A DNA stretch of 64,000 nt from Paralithodes platypus (lineage: Eukaryota > Arthropoda > Malacostraca > Decapoda > Lithodidae): positions 15,635,779 to 15,699,778 of the forward strand of contig CM064506.1 of the NCBI GenBank assembly GCA_032716605.1. The letters are read 5' to 3'. This document shows positions 21,238 through 33,835 of the stretch, piece by piece (position 1 is the stretch's first letter; each line of letters starts with the position of its first letter). The notes beneath the pieces are model-generated. The model ran no database searches and had not been told where the DNA came from. It saw nothing but the letters and a program-made list of their open reading frames with translations. The translations under genes were made by a program, and so were the position numbers.

Positions 21238-21710
21238 ACTGTCATATAGTCAATCACAGACTGAAGCAATCAGCCAGTCATACACAGTCAGGCACACAGT
21301 CAGGCATACACTCAGTCAGTAGGACTTTCACCCAACCAGTCAATCAGTTAGTCAGCCAGTTAGTTACACAGTTATAAACACACAGACATTGCATCCAGTC
21401 AGTCAATCAGTTAGTCAGCCAGTTAGTCACACAGTTATATACACATAGTCAGTTACAACGAGTCAGTCAATCAGTTAGTCACACAGTTATATACACATAG
21501 TCAGTTACAACCAGTCAGTCAGCCAGTTAGTCACTAGCTTATTTATTAACAGTTTAACACCCAGTCACACCCAGTCAGTCAGTCAATCAGCCAGTCACAC
21601 TCTTATGCTACATGCTTAGTTATAAACACACAGTCAGTTACATCCAGTCAGTCAATCAATCAGTTAGTCAGCCAGTTATATACACAGTCAGTTACACCCA
21701 GTCAATCTTT
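21238..21710 (+). repeat. CAGT-derived satellite array (outer left)
   Basis: Degenerate array built on CAGT/TCAG tetramers with recurring phrases 'AGTCAATCAGTTAGTCAGCC' and 'TATAAACACACAGTCAGTTA'. The same phrases form the arrays at 33300-33835, 34280-35330 (inverse), 47070-47430 and 47640-47830. Confidence 0.9.
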
Positions 21711-21721
21711 CCTTCATCTTT

Positions 21722-22060
21722 CCCTCATTCTATAACTTAAATTGCTTCAAACTCCGTGTGTCCAGACATTTTGGCTCGAACATTCCCTGATTTTGGCCCT
21801 GTCACTCTTTCAACTCTGGGGGAGGCACTCGTCACAGACAGTTTTGTCTTTTATCTCCCTCATCCACATAAACAAAGTCAATCAGTTAGTTATAAACACA
21901 CAGTCAGTTACATCCAGTCAGTCACACACTGTGTTTGTATGTGTATGGAGGAGACAAAAGGCAGGTTGCCTGTAGCGAGTGTCTCCCCACAAATTAAAAG
22001 TGACAGAGCCAAATTCAAGGGATGTTAGAGTCAAAATACCTGGACACACGAAATGTATAG
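21722..22060. repeat. LINE 3' block in inverted pair
   Basis: 'TGACTTAAATTGCTTCAAAC'-type sequence (here ATAACTTAAATTGCTTC) leads through 'TTGGCCCTGTCACTCTTTC' (about 21794) and 'CCCTCATCCACATA'. An inverse copy ends near 22060 ('GTGACAGAGCCAAATTCAAG'). The block matches the end of a LINE coding region at 51835-51965, so this is LINE-derived sequence in palindromic arrangement. Confidence 0.7.
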
Positions 22061-22274
22061 CAGTCTAAGTCACACATAATGTGTGTGTGTGTGTGTGTAA
22101 TAACATATAGGTTTATCAATGTTCTATATCACACCAACATGTATATGTAGATTTAAATGACACTAACTAAATGTCATATATAGTATTTATTATGTACGTT
22201 TAATAAGATTTAAATGACACCAATATATAATATTTAAACCATTATATAATGGTATAATATAATAATTATATAAT

Positions 22275-22423
22275 GGGTGACCTGGATGTGTGAGAGTTTG
22301 TGTTTTTTATCTGTGTTTATTTTTGTTTTTATGTTGTTTTTGTGTTTTCCCTGTTCTTGCTCTGTCTTGAGTCGGCTACCCCCAAAATGGGGATTGGGCC
22401 TGAGCATATAGATAGATAGATAG
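22275..22423 (+). mobile_element. LINE 3'-tail insertion in the left palindrome arm
   Basis: A 149-bp segment ends in 'GGGCCTGAGCATATAGATAG' and TAGA repeats, and is flanked by ATTATATAAT on both sides (22265-22274, 22424-22433). The right arm keeps the uninterrupted site at 46901-46910 (ATTACATAAT). The 'TCGGCTACCCCCAAAATGGG' portion matches LINE 3' ends at 51530 and 57825. Confidence 0.8.
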
Positions 22424-22713
22424 ATTATATAATCCATGGCTATTTATTCTTACACGCTGACATTCGTACGCATATAATTAAATAATCCTCTTCGATTATC
22501 TATACAAAATACAAATCAATATAATTAACTACCGTATATATCAATAAACGATGCACTTCGTAAGTATAAATATACATATCTAATAAGAAAATACAAGGGA
22601 ATATTGGGTAAAAAGAAATATCTTCAAGTAATGCGGGGTTGGGGTGGGGTAGGTAGGGGGAGGGGGAGGGTTGAGAGAGAACCCAGCTCTGACTGCGGGT
22701 TGGCCGCCCGTCC

Positions 22714-25700
22714 TGTTATGCCCTGTTTTTCTACAGGTTTAACTTGGGTAATGTGAGTTCTAAATTGACTGGGTATATAAGGCTGCATGCACAATACAAG
22801 ATATGAGGAATAGAGAACACAAAGAAACACATGGTAGCAAGTTACATGATCACGTTTATTGATATACCACTGCAGAATACTTGTGTAAGACAATATAATA
22901 GAATTGAACAACACTAGCATAAGTGGATCTGGATGGAGCCTAGTCTCCCACTTCCAACGTTCAGGTATTAATCTTCTGATCACTGGCTTTGATTTCACAG
23001 GTTTATATACCGAAGACCATCAATGTTACTTATAGATTCATATTCACTGTTAGATTTATTACTGGTAGCTCTGGTGCACAAGTAGTAGTTCTCAGACTAG
23101 ATTAGACACACGTATTTTAGAGCACGGGAATTCTAGTAACCTCAGGGGGTACTGATCTAAGTTTTATATCCTTGTCTCAGAAATACATAGAACGCAAATC
23201 AGTGGGCGAACGTTAGATATCACTAGAGTTTTAATATCTGAATAAGGTAATTACGAGAGTCAAGGTCGCCTGTTAATTAAAGAGCACTGATCGCTTAGTA
23301 CGTCCCAAATGGAATGGTTAAGTATGAGTTACACTGGGCAAGGTCTTAGCCACTTCGTAGAAATATTAATTAGTGAATCTCTAAACAGCACAGTAATATG
23401 TAGTACTGCTAAAGGGAATCTTGGGTAGTATCTGATGGGTCTGGTCCTGGTTATCTGTGCGTCCATGATGTTGGGGGCTAACGACTGGTTCCGCGGCCGT
23501 CCAGGGGCCCATATGTGTGAAGTTCTTCAATACGTGGGCAGGTCCTTCTATCCAAATCTGCCACGGAGTCTGCCGGCTCTGGGATCTCACTCCGGAACAA
23601 CACAAGGGCAGAGCTAGAAGTTAACTGCAGGGTAGTGACCCCTGGTTGGTGTCTAGCTTTTAACTGATTTGACTGGGGGCGGGAGTTAGATTTATAGGCT
23701 CGGTTCTGGACCCTGTAGACAGTAGGGATCTCGAGTCTTATGGACTTAATTGAGCTCTCAATAGATATGGGGACTAGGTAAGATGGTATTTACTGTTGTG
23801 GCGCAGGGCGATAGGAAGCCTTTATATTTTCATATAACTGAGCCTTAGTAAGAGGTACTATTTTGGCTATACTGGACGTATTTAGGGGGGAGAGACTGGA
23901 TCTACTTTGCGAGGAGGATGGGGACAGCTGTGATAGGAGCGTCTCTCTAGATTGTTCAATCTTCATTCTATGGTATAGCTGAGGTGCTAATTTAGTGATC
24001 AGAGCATGCAAGAAAGGTAAATGGTTTATTGTGAGTTAATAGAGGTTAGTAAAGGTGTTAGTCATTCATGGTTAGTTCATTGATAGGAAGAATTCCTGTG
24101 CTACCTGGCAATGACTCGAAAGTCAAAACAGGGGCCAGGTATACCTCCGCGGGGGTGGGGGTCTCCCTCCTCGGCTGGGCAAAAAGGGGGAGCTGGGCGC
24201 CCTCTCTCTGTGATCGTCGTCCGGCGGCTGTGGCTAGGGGCTTGCCATATCACCAGTGTTTGTAATAACCCTCTGTGTATGAGACAGATGTGGGTGTCTT
24301 TAATACCAAAACCGAAGGTGCCTTAGCTAGCTGGTTTTACTCGGCTGGTTGTTAATTGTAGGGTTTGCTGGATGTGGTGGAGACTGGGTTGCTAACTCTG
24401 CCACATTTATCTGGAAGTATGGCAATAGAAGTTAGTTACTGGCGGGGCGGCTAGCCTCGCACCGACGACCATTGGGTGCAGGGTTGTGAATGTGTTGTAA
24501 GAGAATAGATGGCATGCAAGGGGCTAGTAAAGTTCTAATGTTGTTCTGGCCTACTAAGTGAAGGTAGGCTGGATAGGAGTATATATATAAAAGGTTGGAG
24601 AGCGTTAGCAACGGACAATTCAAGGATCTTCAAGAGGTATGAGAGAGAGGCTAGGTCGGACAAGAGTCGAGAAGCGCGGGTTGTCTTAATGAGAGGGGGG
24701 GGAAGAGTTCAAGGGCTACAGGGAAATTTTGCCCCTAAGGTCCCTGGGCGTGGGGGTGGCATTAGGCTACAATTGATATGGAAGTTTGAAAAGGCAGTAG
24801 AATACGTTAGCCAAATGCTACCGGGGAATGCAACTATGGGGTGGTATATGAGTCTGGAAAAGATAGAGTTATGTGATCAGTCAGAGGGTTATGGATACTA
24901 TTAGTTGGCCCTGGGAACTGCGTTTTCTATTAAATATAAAATACCAACCACAGCGGCAGTTCGTAGGGGTACTTAGTTATTGTTTTTCGGGGTAACTTAT
25001 GACAGATACTGGTAACCAGGTTATCTTATACAATCTCTGGTTGGGGTAAGAGGTGTAAGACACGAAGTAAATTGGCGTAGTGTGGGCTGTGGATACGAAG
25101 GAGGCAAGGGGAAGACTTATGACAATTGTGGAAAGTAAATGGAAAAAGGTGAACACAATGGCGGATAGAAATACTTAACCTAAGGATTGCATACATAGAT
25201 TTATGGGGCGATGGGTCTTCAGAAGCTTAGTCTGGCAAGACAAGATGTTAGGGAATGTTAATATTAATACTTAGTTACTAGAGGAACAATGCAAGGGGCG
25301 ACTGAGCACGGGTTACATATATCTATACTCGTCATGGAAAATGATATACGAGGTCTAGGGACAAGCGTGGGTGTTTGAACTTCTAAGATATATAACATCT
25401 ACTTCTCGGATGTAAGAACATACATAGATATAATTATGGCTGTCTGATGTGTTGGCATTGGCTCAACGTCGGGACAGGGCATGGGTGTTTTTAATATGAA
25501 TGTATATTCCTGTTCATCATCTTTGTAGTTAGGAGTGTAGGACACGAGAGGGTTAGTGTACGTGAGGTGAGGAAAATGGTCAGTTTAGAAAAGGTAAGTG
25601 GGTGCGTCCTGGAGCTGTATAGCCCTGCGGGCTTGGGCCTGTCTGAAATGGCTGGCTCGGTCAGCTGGTCCTTTCGTTCTGTGGACCTTTCCTTTGGTGT

Positions 25701-25758
25701 TTCTGTGTGGTGTTCGTTCATGGCTTCTGTGGTGGGCTTCTCGTTCTGGGGCATTTTA
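22714..25758 (-). repeat. 3' LTR of element I (3045 bp)
   Basis: The uninterrupted LTR runs from TGTTATGCCC to GGCATTTTA on the plus strand. TTTATATA (23002-23009) is the complement of the TATA box. On the minus strand it carries the LTR reading frame 'MHALITKLAPQLYHRMKIEQ' (24011-23790), opened by a Met because one base change makes an upstream stop. Nearly collinear with the three other LTR copies in this window. Confidence 0.9.
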
Positions 25759-25820
25759 CTTCCCTCTCCTTCATTATAGGCTCGTCCTCGAGCCTCAAGG
25801 GTGAAGTAAAAAGAAGCATA

Positions 25821-26250
25821 GTCAGAAAAGTGTAGGTTAACAAGAAAAGTAGTATGACTAAGGGAAAAAAATAATATATACAGTATATGGAAAACATGTT
25901 AATTTAAGAAAGGGCAGATAATTAAGAACACAGGAAATTAAGAAGAGGTAAAGTGTTTAACAATGTATAAAGCAAATTTAAAAGATAGTCAGAAAAGTGT
26001 AGATTAACAAGAAAAGTATTATGACTAAGGGAAAAAAAATACTATATACAGTATATGGAAAACATGTAAATTTAAGAAAGGACAGATAATTAAGAACACA
26101 GGAAATTAAGAAGAGGTAAAGTGTTTAACAATGTATAAAGCAAATTTAAAAGATAGTCAGAAAAGTGTAGGTAACAAGAAAAGTAGTATGACTAAGGAAA
26201 AAAATAATATATACAGTATATGGAAAACATGTAAATTTATAGAATCATGC
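25821..26250. repeat. About 168-bp tandem repeat in element I, three units
   Basis: 'GTCAGAAAAGTGTAG' starts at 25821, 25988 and 26156. Element II has only two units at the equivalent place (about 43000-43195). The repeat lies between the coding part and the polypurine tract, so it is a 3' untranslated VNTR of the element. Confidence 0.85.
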
Positions 26251-26439
26251 CCAATCGCTTAGGAATTGAAAACATTCGAAACAATTTAGTACAATAATAT
26301 CCTCATCATCATCAGGGGGGGGGGGGGGGTATTTAGGGTCGCCGTTAGTCTGGGTGACGGTCTGGTAATAGGGGGTGGTGGTTCACTTTCACTTTGGAAG
26401 GCCGGGGGTGGTATACCGTTAGTTGTTGTCGTTAGGAAT

Positions 26440-28989
26440 GTGGGCCTGGGGGCGAGTTGGCGGGGGGCCAGTTTGGAGGGGGGGTCTAATGGGTTACGGT
26501 CGGGGGTAGTGATAGGGGTTTTTTAAAGATGAAACGGGCAGGTCGAGTCGGGGTTGTTGTTGCGGAAGAGGTTGGTGCTGGGGAGGGGTGAATTGTGTAG
26601 AGAGTTGTGGTCGTGAGTGGGGTTTGGGGAAGGGTGAGTAAGGCTGAAGGTTGAGAGTTTACTATGATCGGGTGGTTTGGAGGTTTGGTGTGGGGGATTT
26701 GATAGGGAGATGGTGGGGGGGTCTGGGCAGGCAGGGTTGTGGTTTGAGAGGGGTTGAATTTAGACTGATTTTATTTCCGGGAGAGACATGGATGGGATTT
26801 CGAGGAGTGGTTGAAGTTGAGAGGTTGATTATGGGTTTGGGGCGAGAGAGAGAGTATTTTGGGGTTTAGCCAAGGTGGAAAAAGTTTTGTGGTTGGATTG
26901 GGATGGGAGTGTATTTCGTCGAGCGGGATCTTTGGGGGGCGAATTTGGGGCGGGTGGGGTAACGGTGAAGAGGGGGAGGTTGAAAGTTTAGCTGGGCTCA
27001 TGATGGTGGGGGGCCGACTGGTGAGCAGGTGTTCGGTACACATGGGGGGGGGAATCACACTTTGGTGGGGGTCACGCGTGGGGGGGATTAACGGCGCGGG
27101 TGGAGGATCAGAGTGATGGGGTGTGTCGGTGGCAGTGACGGATTGGTTTGAGACTATGTGGGGTTGTGGCGTTTGTCTGTCATGAGGGGGTGAGTCAAGT
27201 GTGGGGTTTTGAAGTTTATTAGGGGTGTGAATTGTGGGGGGGTGGAAGGGAGCTACTGACGGAAAACTGTCACAAGGGAGATTTTGTTGGTGGGAATTGG
27301 TGGAGGTTGAAAGTTTAGCTGGGCTCATGATGGTGGGGGACCGACTGGTGAGCAGGTGTTCGGTACGCATGAGGGGGGGGAAATCACTTTGGTGGGAGTC
27401 ACGCGTGAGGGGGGGATTAACGGCGCGTGTGGGAGGATCAGAGTGGTGGGGTGTGTCGGTGGCAGTGACGGTTTGTTTAGAGGTTATATGGGATTGGTGG
27501 GTTTGTCTGTCATGATGGAGTGAGTCAAGTGTGGGGTTTTGAAGCTTATTGGGTGTGTGAAGTGTGGAGGGTGGAAGGGAGCTACTGACGGAAAACTGTC
27601 ACACGGGAATTTTTTTTGGTGGGGAAATAGCTGAACATTTCTGGGGGAAGGGGGGGAACATGGTTGGGTCCCTAGGTCGTCACGCGTGAGGGGAGGATTA
27701 ACGGCGTGTGTGGGAGGGTCAGGGTGGTGAGAGGTGAGCGAGTTAGGAAAACGGGATTTGTGGGGGACTGCGGCGGGTGGTGGGGGAAGAGTTAGGTGTA
27801 GAACAGGGGTTATTGGTAGAGGACTGATGTATTGATTTGGGGTTGTTAACAGGTCGAATTTGGGATTTTTGCTTGGTGTTAGTCACGGTCTGGTGAACGT
27901 TTATGTGGGGCTGGGGAGGATTAGTGGGGGCAGAGTTCGGCATAGGACATGGGTTATTGAGGGAGGAGTGATGTACGGATTTGGGGTTGTTAACAGGACG
28001 AGTTTGGGGAATTTTCTTGGTGGCAGTCTCGGTCTGGTTAGAGGTTATCTGGGACTGGTGAGTTTGTTTGGCATGAGAGGGCGAGTCAAGTGTGGGGTTT
28101 CGAAGTTTTCTAGGGGTGTGAATAGTGTGGGGGTGGAAGGGGGCTACTGAATGAAAACTGTCACAAGCTACCGACGGAAAACTGTCACAAGGGAAATTTT
28201 GTTGGTGGGGGGATAGCTGAACATTTCTGGGGTCATGGGGAAAATATGTTGTGGTAGGCCTACATAGGTAGGCATAGCTAGAATACGGGGCTTGTTGGGG
28301 GGGCTGCGGAGGGTTGGTGGGGGAAGAGTTAGGGATGGTCAGAGAGGATAGAGGCAAGGAAGAGTGCACTGGGGTTGGACTTTCACCGGAAGTCATTTTG
28401 GAAGGGTGCACGGAGTCTTGGATAGGGCTGAAGGGTTGGATAGGGGATTCATCGAACTGCGTAGGCATTCTTCTCTGATGGAGAGCATATGTCTTCGAAT
28501 AAGCCATACGGGTCGAGATGGGCGGTGATGGGGGTGGGAGGATGTTTAACAAAGCGGTGAATAAGAGTTCATTTTGTTGGTCGTAATCTTCATAGCTATA
28601 CGTGGTCCTCACGTATCTGTAGAGTTGTATGAGGGTCACATTTATATCCCCTTCATACTTGATCTCGTCGACTTTTATTATTTTGGGGGCGACGGGGAAC
28701 CCAAAAGTGGATCTAAGGTCCGGATCACGAAGGATCGAAACTGGTCTCAAGTACTCTCTGGCGTATTCTGTGTCATCATTTGGTGAAGAAATTCTTTAAA
28801 GGTAGGCTTATCAACAAGTGGGAACGGCTTCTCCCAACTGTATAATATGCAAAATTGCCCAGGCGATTTTTTTCGCGGTCATTATGAAGTACCACATCGT
28901 AACCTGGCTTTATTAAGTAACTGTGATATCATACGTGTTTATATCATTGGGATGTGTGAATGGCTGAAGATTTCGCCTGATGTTGCCAT
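26440..28989 (-). pseudogene. Gag-like ORF of element I, broken
   Basis: The start codon is at 28989 in 'AAGCATGGCAACA', the same place as in element II. A TGA at 28747-28749 replaces the Trp codon that element II has at codon 85. A single C is missing in the run near 28697, and another frame change precedes 'QDSVHPSKMTSGESP'. The frame then runs on in a Pro/Ser/Thr-rich tail with 'PVNNPKS'-type repeats. Codon 143, a stop in element II, is CAA (Gln) here, so the full-length form must have read through that point. The end coordinate is approximate. Confidence 0.75.
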
Positions 28990-29535
28990 GCTTTCTACTG
29001 TTCCAAACTTGCAGTGTAATGCAACCTTTTATCCGAATCAAGGACCACCACTGCAGCCAATGTTATGCCCGTTTTTCTACAGGTTAACTTGGGTAATGTG
29101 AGTTTCTAAATTGACTGTATATAAGGCTGCATGCACAATACAAGATATGAGGATAGAGAACACAAAGAAACACATGGTAGCAGTTCATGATCACGTTTAT
29201 TGATATACCACTGCAGAATACTTGTGTAAGACAATATAATAGAATTGAACAACACTAGCATAAGTGGATTCTGGATGGAGCCTAGTCTCCCCACTTCCAA
29301 CGTTCAGGTATTAATCTTCTGATCCTGGCTTTGATTTCCAGGTTTATATACCGAAGACCATCAAGGTTACTTATAGATTCAATCACTGTTAGATTTATAG
29401 CTCTGGTGCACAAGTAGTGTTGATTAGAAGATTTTAGAGCACGGGAATTCTAGTACCTCAGGGGTTACTGATCTAAGTTTTAATCCTTGTCCAGAAAAGA
29501 ACCAATGGGCGAACGTTAGATATCATAGAGTTTTA

Positions 29536-29843
29536 TTAGCGGCGAGCACATTCGACATTAAATACACGTAATGCTGAGAGAGAAAACAAGTGGTGGCAGG
29601 AGATACGAGTAGACTGCTCCAGCCACCGCGAAACTACTGACACAAATATCAGCTCCCGCTTTCACTCGCTTCATTATGTACTGAAACCGTGACCTTTTTG
29701 CACTCGCGTTGCCGGTTATTGCAAGGGTATCCATCATACAAGGATCGTTATGGTGTCATTCGAAAGCTCTGTATGCCCTTCAGGGATAGGTACTTACGTT
29801 TTAATTTAGGCATATGATCACGTAAACAATTTTGGCTAAAACT
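29536..29843. mobile_element. Unclassified insertion (about 308 bp) in the 5' LTR of element I
   Basis: The LTR sequence around 'TTAGATATCACTAGAG' is present twice here (29516-29535 and 29844-29864) but once in the three other LTR copies. An imperfect duplication of about 20 bp thus flanks unrelated DNA. The insert has no A-rich tail, no inverted ends and no protein similarity that I can see. Confidence 0.6.
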
Positions 29844-30456
29844 TTAGATATCACTAGAGTGTTAATATCTGAATAAGGTAATTACGAGAGTCAAGGTCGC
29901 CTGTTAATTAAAGAGCACTGATCGCTTAGTACGTCCCAAATGGAATGGTTAAGTATGAGTTACACTGGGCAAGGTCTTAGCCACTTCGTAGAAATATTAA
30001 TTAGTGAATCTCTAAACAGCACAGTAATATGTAGTACTGCTAAAGGGAATCTTGGGTAGTATCTGATGGGTCTGGTCCTGGTTATCTTGCGTCCATGATG
30101 TTGGGGGCTAACGACTGGTTCCGCGGCCGTCCAGGGGGGCCATATGTGTGAAGTTCTTCAATACGTGGGCAGGTCCTTCTATCCAAATCTGCCACGGAGT
30201 CTGCCGGCTCTGGGATCTCACTCCGGAACAACACAAGGGCAGAGGTAGAAGTTAACTGCAGGGTAGTGACCCCTGGTTGGTGTCTAGCTTTCAACTGATT
30301 TGACTGGGGGCGGGAGTTAGATTTATAGGCTCGGTTCTGGACCCTGTAGACAGTAGGGATCTCGAGTCTTATGGACTTAATTGAGCTCTCAATAGATATG
30401 GGGACTAGGTAAGATGGTATTTACTGTTGTGGCACAGGGCGATAGGAAGCCTTTAT

Positions 30457-30881
30457 CTATCTCTATCTATCTATTGCCTGACGCCGTGATCCCCGAAGGG
30501 GTGGCCACGAACGAACCGCCCCCATGCACCTCTGTCCCCAGTCAGTCGACGCCCCTCCCCCCAACCAGCACCGCCTTCGTTCATGTAGTTCCTCACTCCA
30601 TCCTTCCACCTCATATTCGGTCTACCTCTCCCCCTCTGTCCCTCCACCTCGCTCTCGTACACCCTCTTAGTCATTCTCTCGCTTTCCATACGTTCCATAT
30701 GGCCGAACCATTCAAGTTGTCTTTCACACTTTCCAGCACACTCTACCACCCTCCTTCTTACTTCCTCATTAGTCTGTCTATCCCTCCATGTAACTCCGCA
30801 CGCACTCCTTAAGTAATTCATTTCCACTGCTCTCACTCTTGGTCTGAGTCTCTCAACCAACGTCCATGCTTATATTTATAT
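30457..30881 (-). pseudogene. LINE C-terminal fragment with (GATA)n tail inside an LTR
   Basis: The minus-strand frame 30860-30471 includes 'LRSACGVTWRDRQTNEEVR', 'EWFGHMERMESERMTKRVY' and 'EVEGQRGRGRPNMRWKDGV'. This is the C-terminal 'W.GH..R...R..RGRP..RW' block of many LINE ORF2 proteins. A GATA-type tail sits at the low-coordinate side. The clean LTR at 23826 gives the empty site ('GAAGCCTTTATATTTTC'). Confidence 0.8.
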
Positions 30882-33299
30882 TATATTTTCATATAACTGA
30901 GCCTTAGTAAGAGGTACTATTTTGGCTATACTGGACGTATTTAGGGGAGAGAGACTGGATCTACTTTGCGAGGAGGATGGGGACAGCTGTGATAGGAGCG
31001 TCTCTCTAGATTGTTCAATCTTCATTCTATGGTATAGCTGAGGTGCTAATTTAGTGATCAGAGCATGCAAGAAAGGTAAATGGTTTATTGTGAGTTAATA
31101 GAGGTTAGTAAAGGTGTTAGTCATTCATGGTTAGTTCATTGATAGGAAGAATTCCTGTGCTACCTGGCAATGACTCGAAAGTCAAAACAGGGGCCAGGTA
31201 TACCTCCACGGGGGTGGGGGTCTCCCTCCTCGGTGGGCAAAAAGGGGGAGCTGGGCGCCCTCTCTCTGTGATCGTCGCGGCGGCTGTGGCTAGGGGCTTG
31301 CCATATCACCAGTGTTTGTAATAACCCTCTGTGTATGAGACAGATGTGGTGTCTTTAATACCAAAACCGAAGGTGCCTTAGCTAGCTGGTTTTACTCGGC
31401 TGGTTGTTAATTGTAGGGTTTGCTGGATGTGGTGGAGACTGGGTTGCTAACTCTGCCACATTTATCTGGAAGTATGGCAATAGAAGTTAGTTACTGGCGG
31501 GGCGGCTAGCCTCGCACCGACGACCATTGGGTGCAGGGTTGTGAATGTGTTGTAAGAGAATAGATGGCATGCAAGGGGCTAGTAAAGTTCTAACGTTGTT
31601 CTGGCCTACTAAGTGAAGGTAGGCTGGATAGGAGTATATATATAAAAGGTTGGAGAGCGTTAGCAACGGACAATTCAAGGATCTTCAAGAGGTATGAGAG
31701 AGAGGCTAGGTCGGACAAGAGTCGAGAAGTGCGGGTGTCTTAATGAGAGGGGGGGGAAAAATTCAAGGGCTACAGGGAAATTTTGCCCCTAAGGTCCCTG
31801 GGCGTGGGGGTGGCATTAGGCTACAATTGATATGGAAGTTTGAAAAGGCAGTAGAATACGTTTGCCAAATGCTACCGGGGAATGCAACTATGGGGTGGTA
31901 TATGAGTCTGGAAAAGATAGAGTTATGTGATCAGTCAGAGGGTTATGGATACTATTAGTTGGCCCTGGGAACTGCGTTTTCTATTAAATATAAAATACCA
32001 ACCACAGCGGCAGTTCGTAGGGGTACTTAGTTATTGTTTTCGGGGTACTTATGACAGATACTGGTAACCAGGTTATCTTATACAATCTCTGGTTGGGGTA
32101 AGAGGTGTAAGACACGGAGTAAAATGGGGTAGTGTGGGGTGTGGGTAGGAAGGAGGCAAGGGGGAGACGTATGACAATTGTGGAAAGTAAATGGAAAAAG
32201 GTGAACACAATGGCGGATAGAAATACTTAACCTAAGGATTGCATACATAGATTTATGGGGCGATGGGTCTTCAGAAGCTTAGTCTGGCAAGACAAGATGT
32301 TAGGGAATGTTAATATTAATACTTAGTTACTAGAGGAACAATGCAAGGGGCGACTGAGCACGGGTTACATATATCTATACTCGTCATGGAAAATGATATA
32401 CGAGGTCTAGGGACAAGCGTGGGTGTTTGAACTTCTAAGATATATAAAATCTACTTCTCGGATGTAAGAACATACATAGATATAATTATGGCTGTCTGAT
32501 GTGTTGGCATTGGCTCAACGTCGGGACAGGGCATGGGTGTTTTTAATATGAATGTATATTCCTGTTCATCATCTTTGTAGTTAGGAGTGTAGGACACGAG
32601 AGGGTTAGTGTACGTGAGGTGTGGAAAATGGTCAGTTTAGAAAAGGTAAGTGGGTGCGTCCTGGAGCTGTTTAGCCCTGCGGGCTTGGGCCTGTCTGAAA
32701 TGGCTGGCTCGGTCAGCTGGTCCTTTCGTTCTGTGGACCTTTCCTTTGGTGTTTCTGTGTGGTGTTCGTTCATGGCTTCTGTGGTGGGCTTCTCGTTCTG
32801 GGGCATTTTACGTCCGCCCAAAATCACGCCCTCAAATATTGGACCTACGACATTCTAACTTGTCGCAATCGATTTACCGCGACTTCTGACCCATTTTTGG
32901 TAAAGTTTTTTTGTGCGGATTTTAATATCAGCCTCGAATTCCGTCTGGTTTGGCTGCAAATCGCAATTTTCCATGCAAAATTTTACATGTCCGTAACTTT
33001 TTCATTTTTTGAGCTACGGGGTTGAAATTTTGACACAATATGCATAAATATATATTGAGAAATGGATTTTTTTCACTTTTTCGAAATTTTGATTTTTAAT
33101 GAAGTTATTGGACATTAAGCACTATTTTTTGTATTAATTACCTTTAGATCGGTAGATTACGTATATATCATGGCTTTGTTATCAAGCAATACACATATGT
33201 TAAATAAAACAATTGCAAATTACTAATTAATAATATACCTGTCGCAGATATGTAGTTTATAAGTACAATATACACCCTAGATACTCACACGTTTGTTAA

Positions 33300-33835
33300 T
33301 GTTTAGTTATATACAATCAGTTATTTATACTCAGTCAAGCAATCAGTTATATACACAGTTAGTTACAGTCAGTTAGTCACACAGTTATAAACACAATCAG
33401 TTACACCCAGTCAATCAATCAGTTATAAACACAGTCAGTTATTCACAGTTATAAACACAGTCAGTTACACTCAGTCAGTCAATCAGTTAGTCACATAGTT
33501 ATAAACACAGTCAGTTACACCCAGTCAATCAATCAGTTAGTTATAAACAGTCAGTTACACCCAGTCAGTCAGCCAGTTATTCAGTTATAAACACATAGTT
33601 ATAAACACAGTCAGTTACACTCAGTTAGTCACACAGTTAGTTATAAACACAGTCAGTTACACCCAGTCAGTCAATCAGTTAGTCACACAGTTAGCTTATA
33701 AACACACAGTCAGTTTCACCCAGTCAGTCAATCAGTTAGTCATACAGTTAGTTATAAACACACAGTTACACCCAGTCAATCAATCAGTTAGTCACACAGT
33801 TAGTTATAAACACAGTCAGTTACACCCAGTCAATC
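33300..33835 (+). repeat. CAGT-derived satellite array (inner left)
   Basis: Tetramer-based array with the phrase 'CAGTTACACCCAGTCAATCA' repeated about every 55-65 bp. It mirrors 34280-35330 across the palindrome centre. Confidence 0.9.

Larger units (their letters stand above)
22714..32810 (-). mobile_element. LTR element I: gag-only, non-autonomous, very long LTRs
   Basis: Termini on the plus strand are TGTTATGCCC at 22714 and GGGGCATTTTA at 32810. A 5-bp target duplication CGTCC lies on each side (22709-22713, 32811-32815). In element orientation (minus) the order is 5' LTR (29061-32810), internal region (25759-29060), 3' LTR (22714-25758). The internal region of 3.3 kb encodes only a Gag-like protein. 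I see no CCHC knuckle, protease, YxDD-type RT motif or integrase motif. The empty site survives in the opposite palindrome arm (GGACG at 46614-46618). Confidence 0.9.
29061..32810 (-). repeat. 5' LTR of element I (3750 bp, with two insertions)
   Basis: Collinear with 22714-25758 apart from an insertion at about 29536-29843 and a LINE at about 30457-30881. Removing both leaves about 3.02 kb. The TATA complement lies at 29343-29350. The junction to the internal region is at 29060/29061, followed on the minus strand by TTGGCTGCAGTGGTGG, the putative primer-binding stretch. Confidence 0.88.

Noticed and set aside
26651..28150. Plus-strand Gly/Val-rich open frames in element I
   Set aside because: They are antisense shadows of the Pro-rich Gag tail coded on the minus strand.
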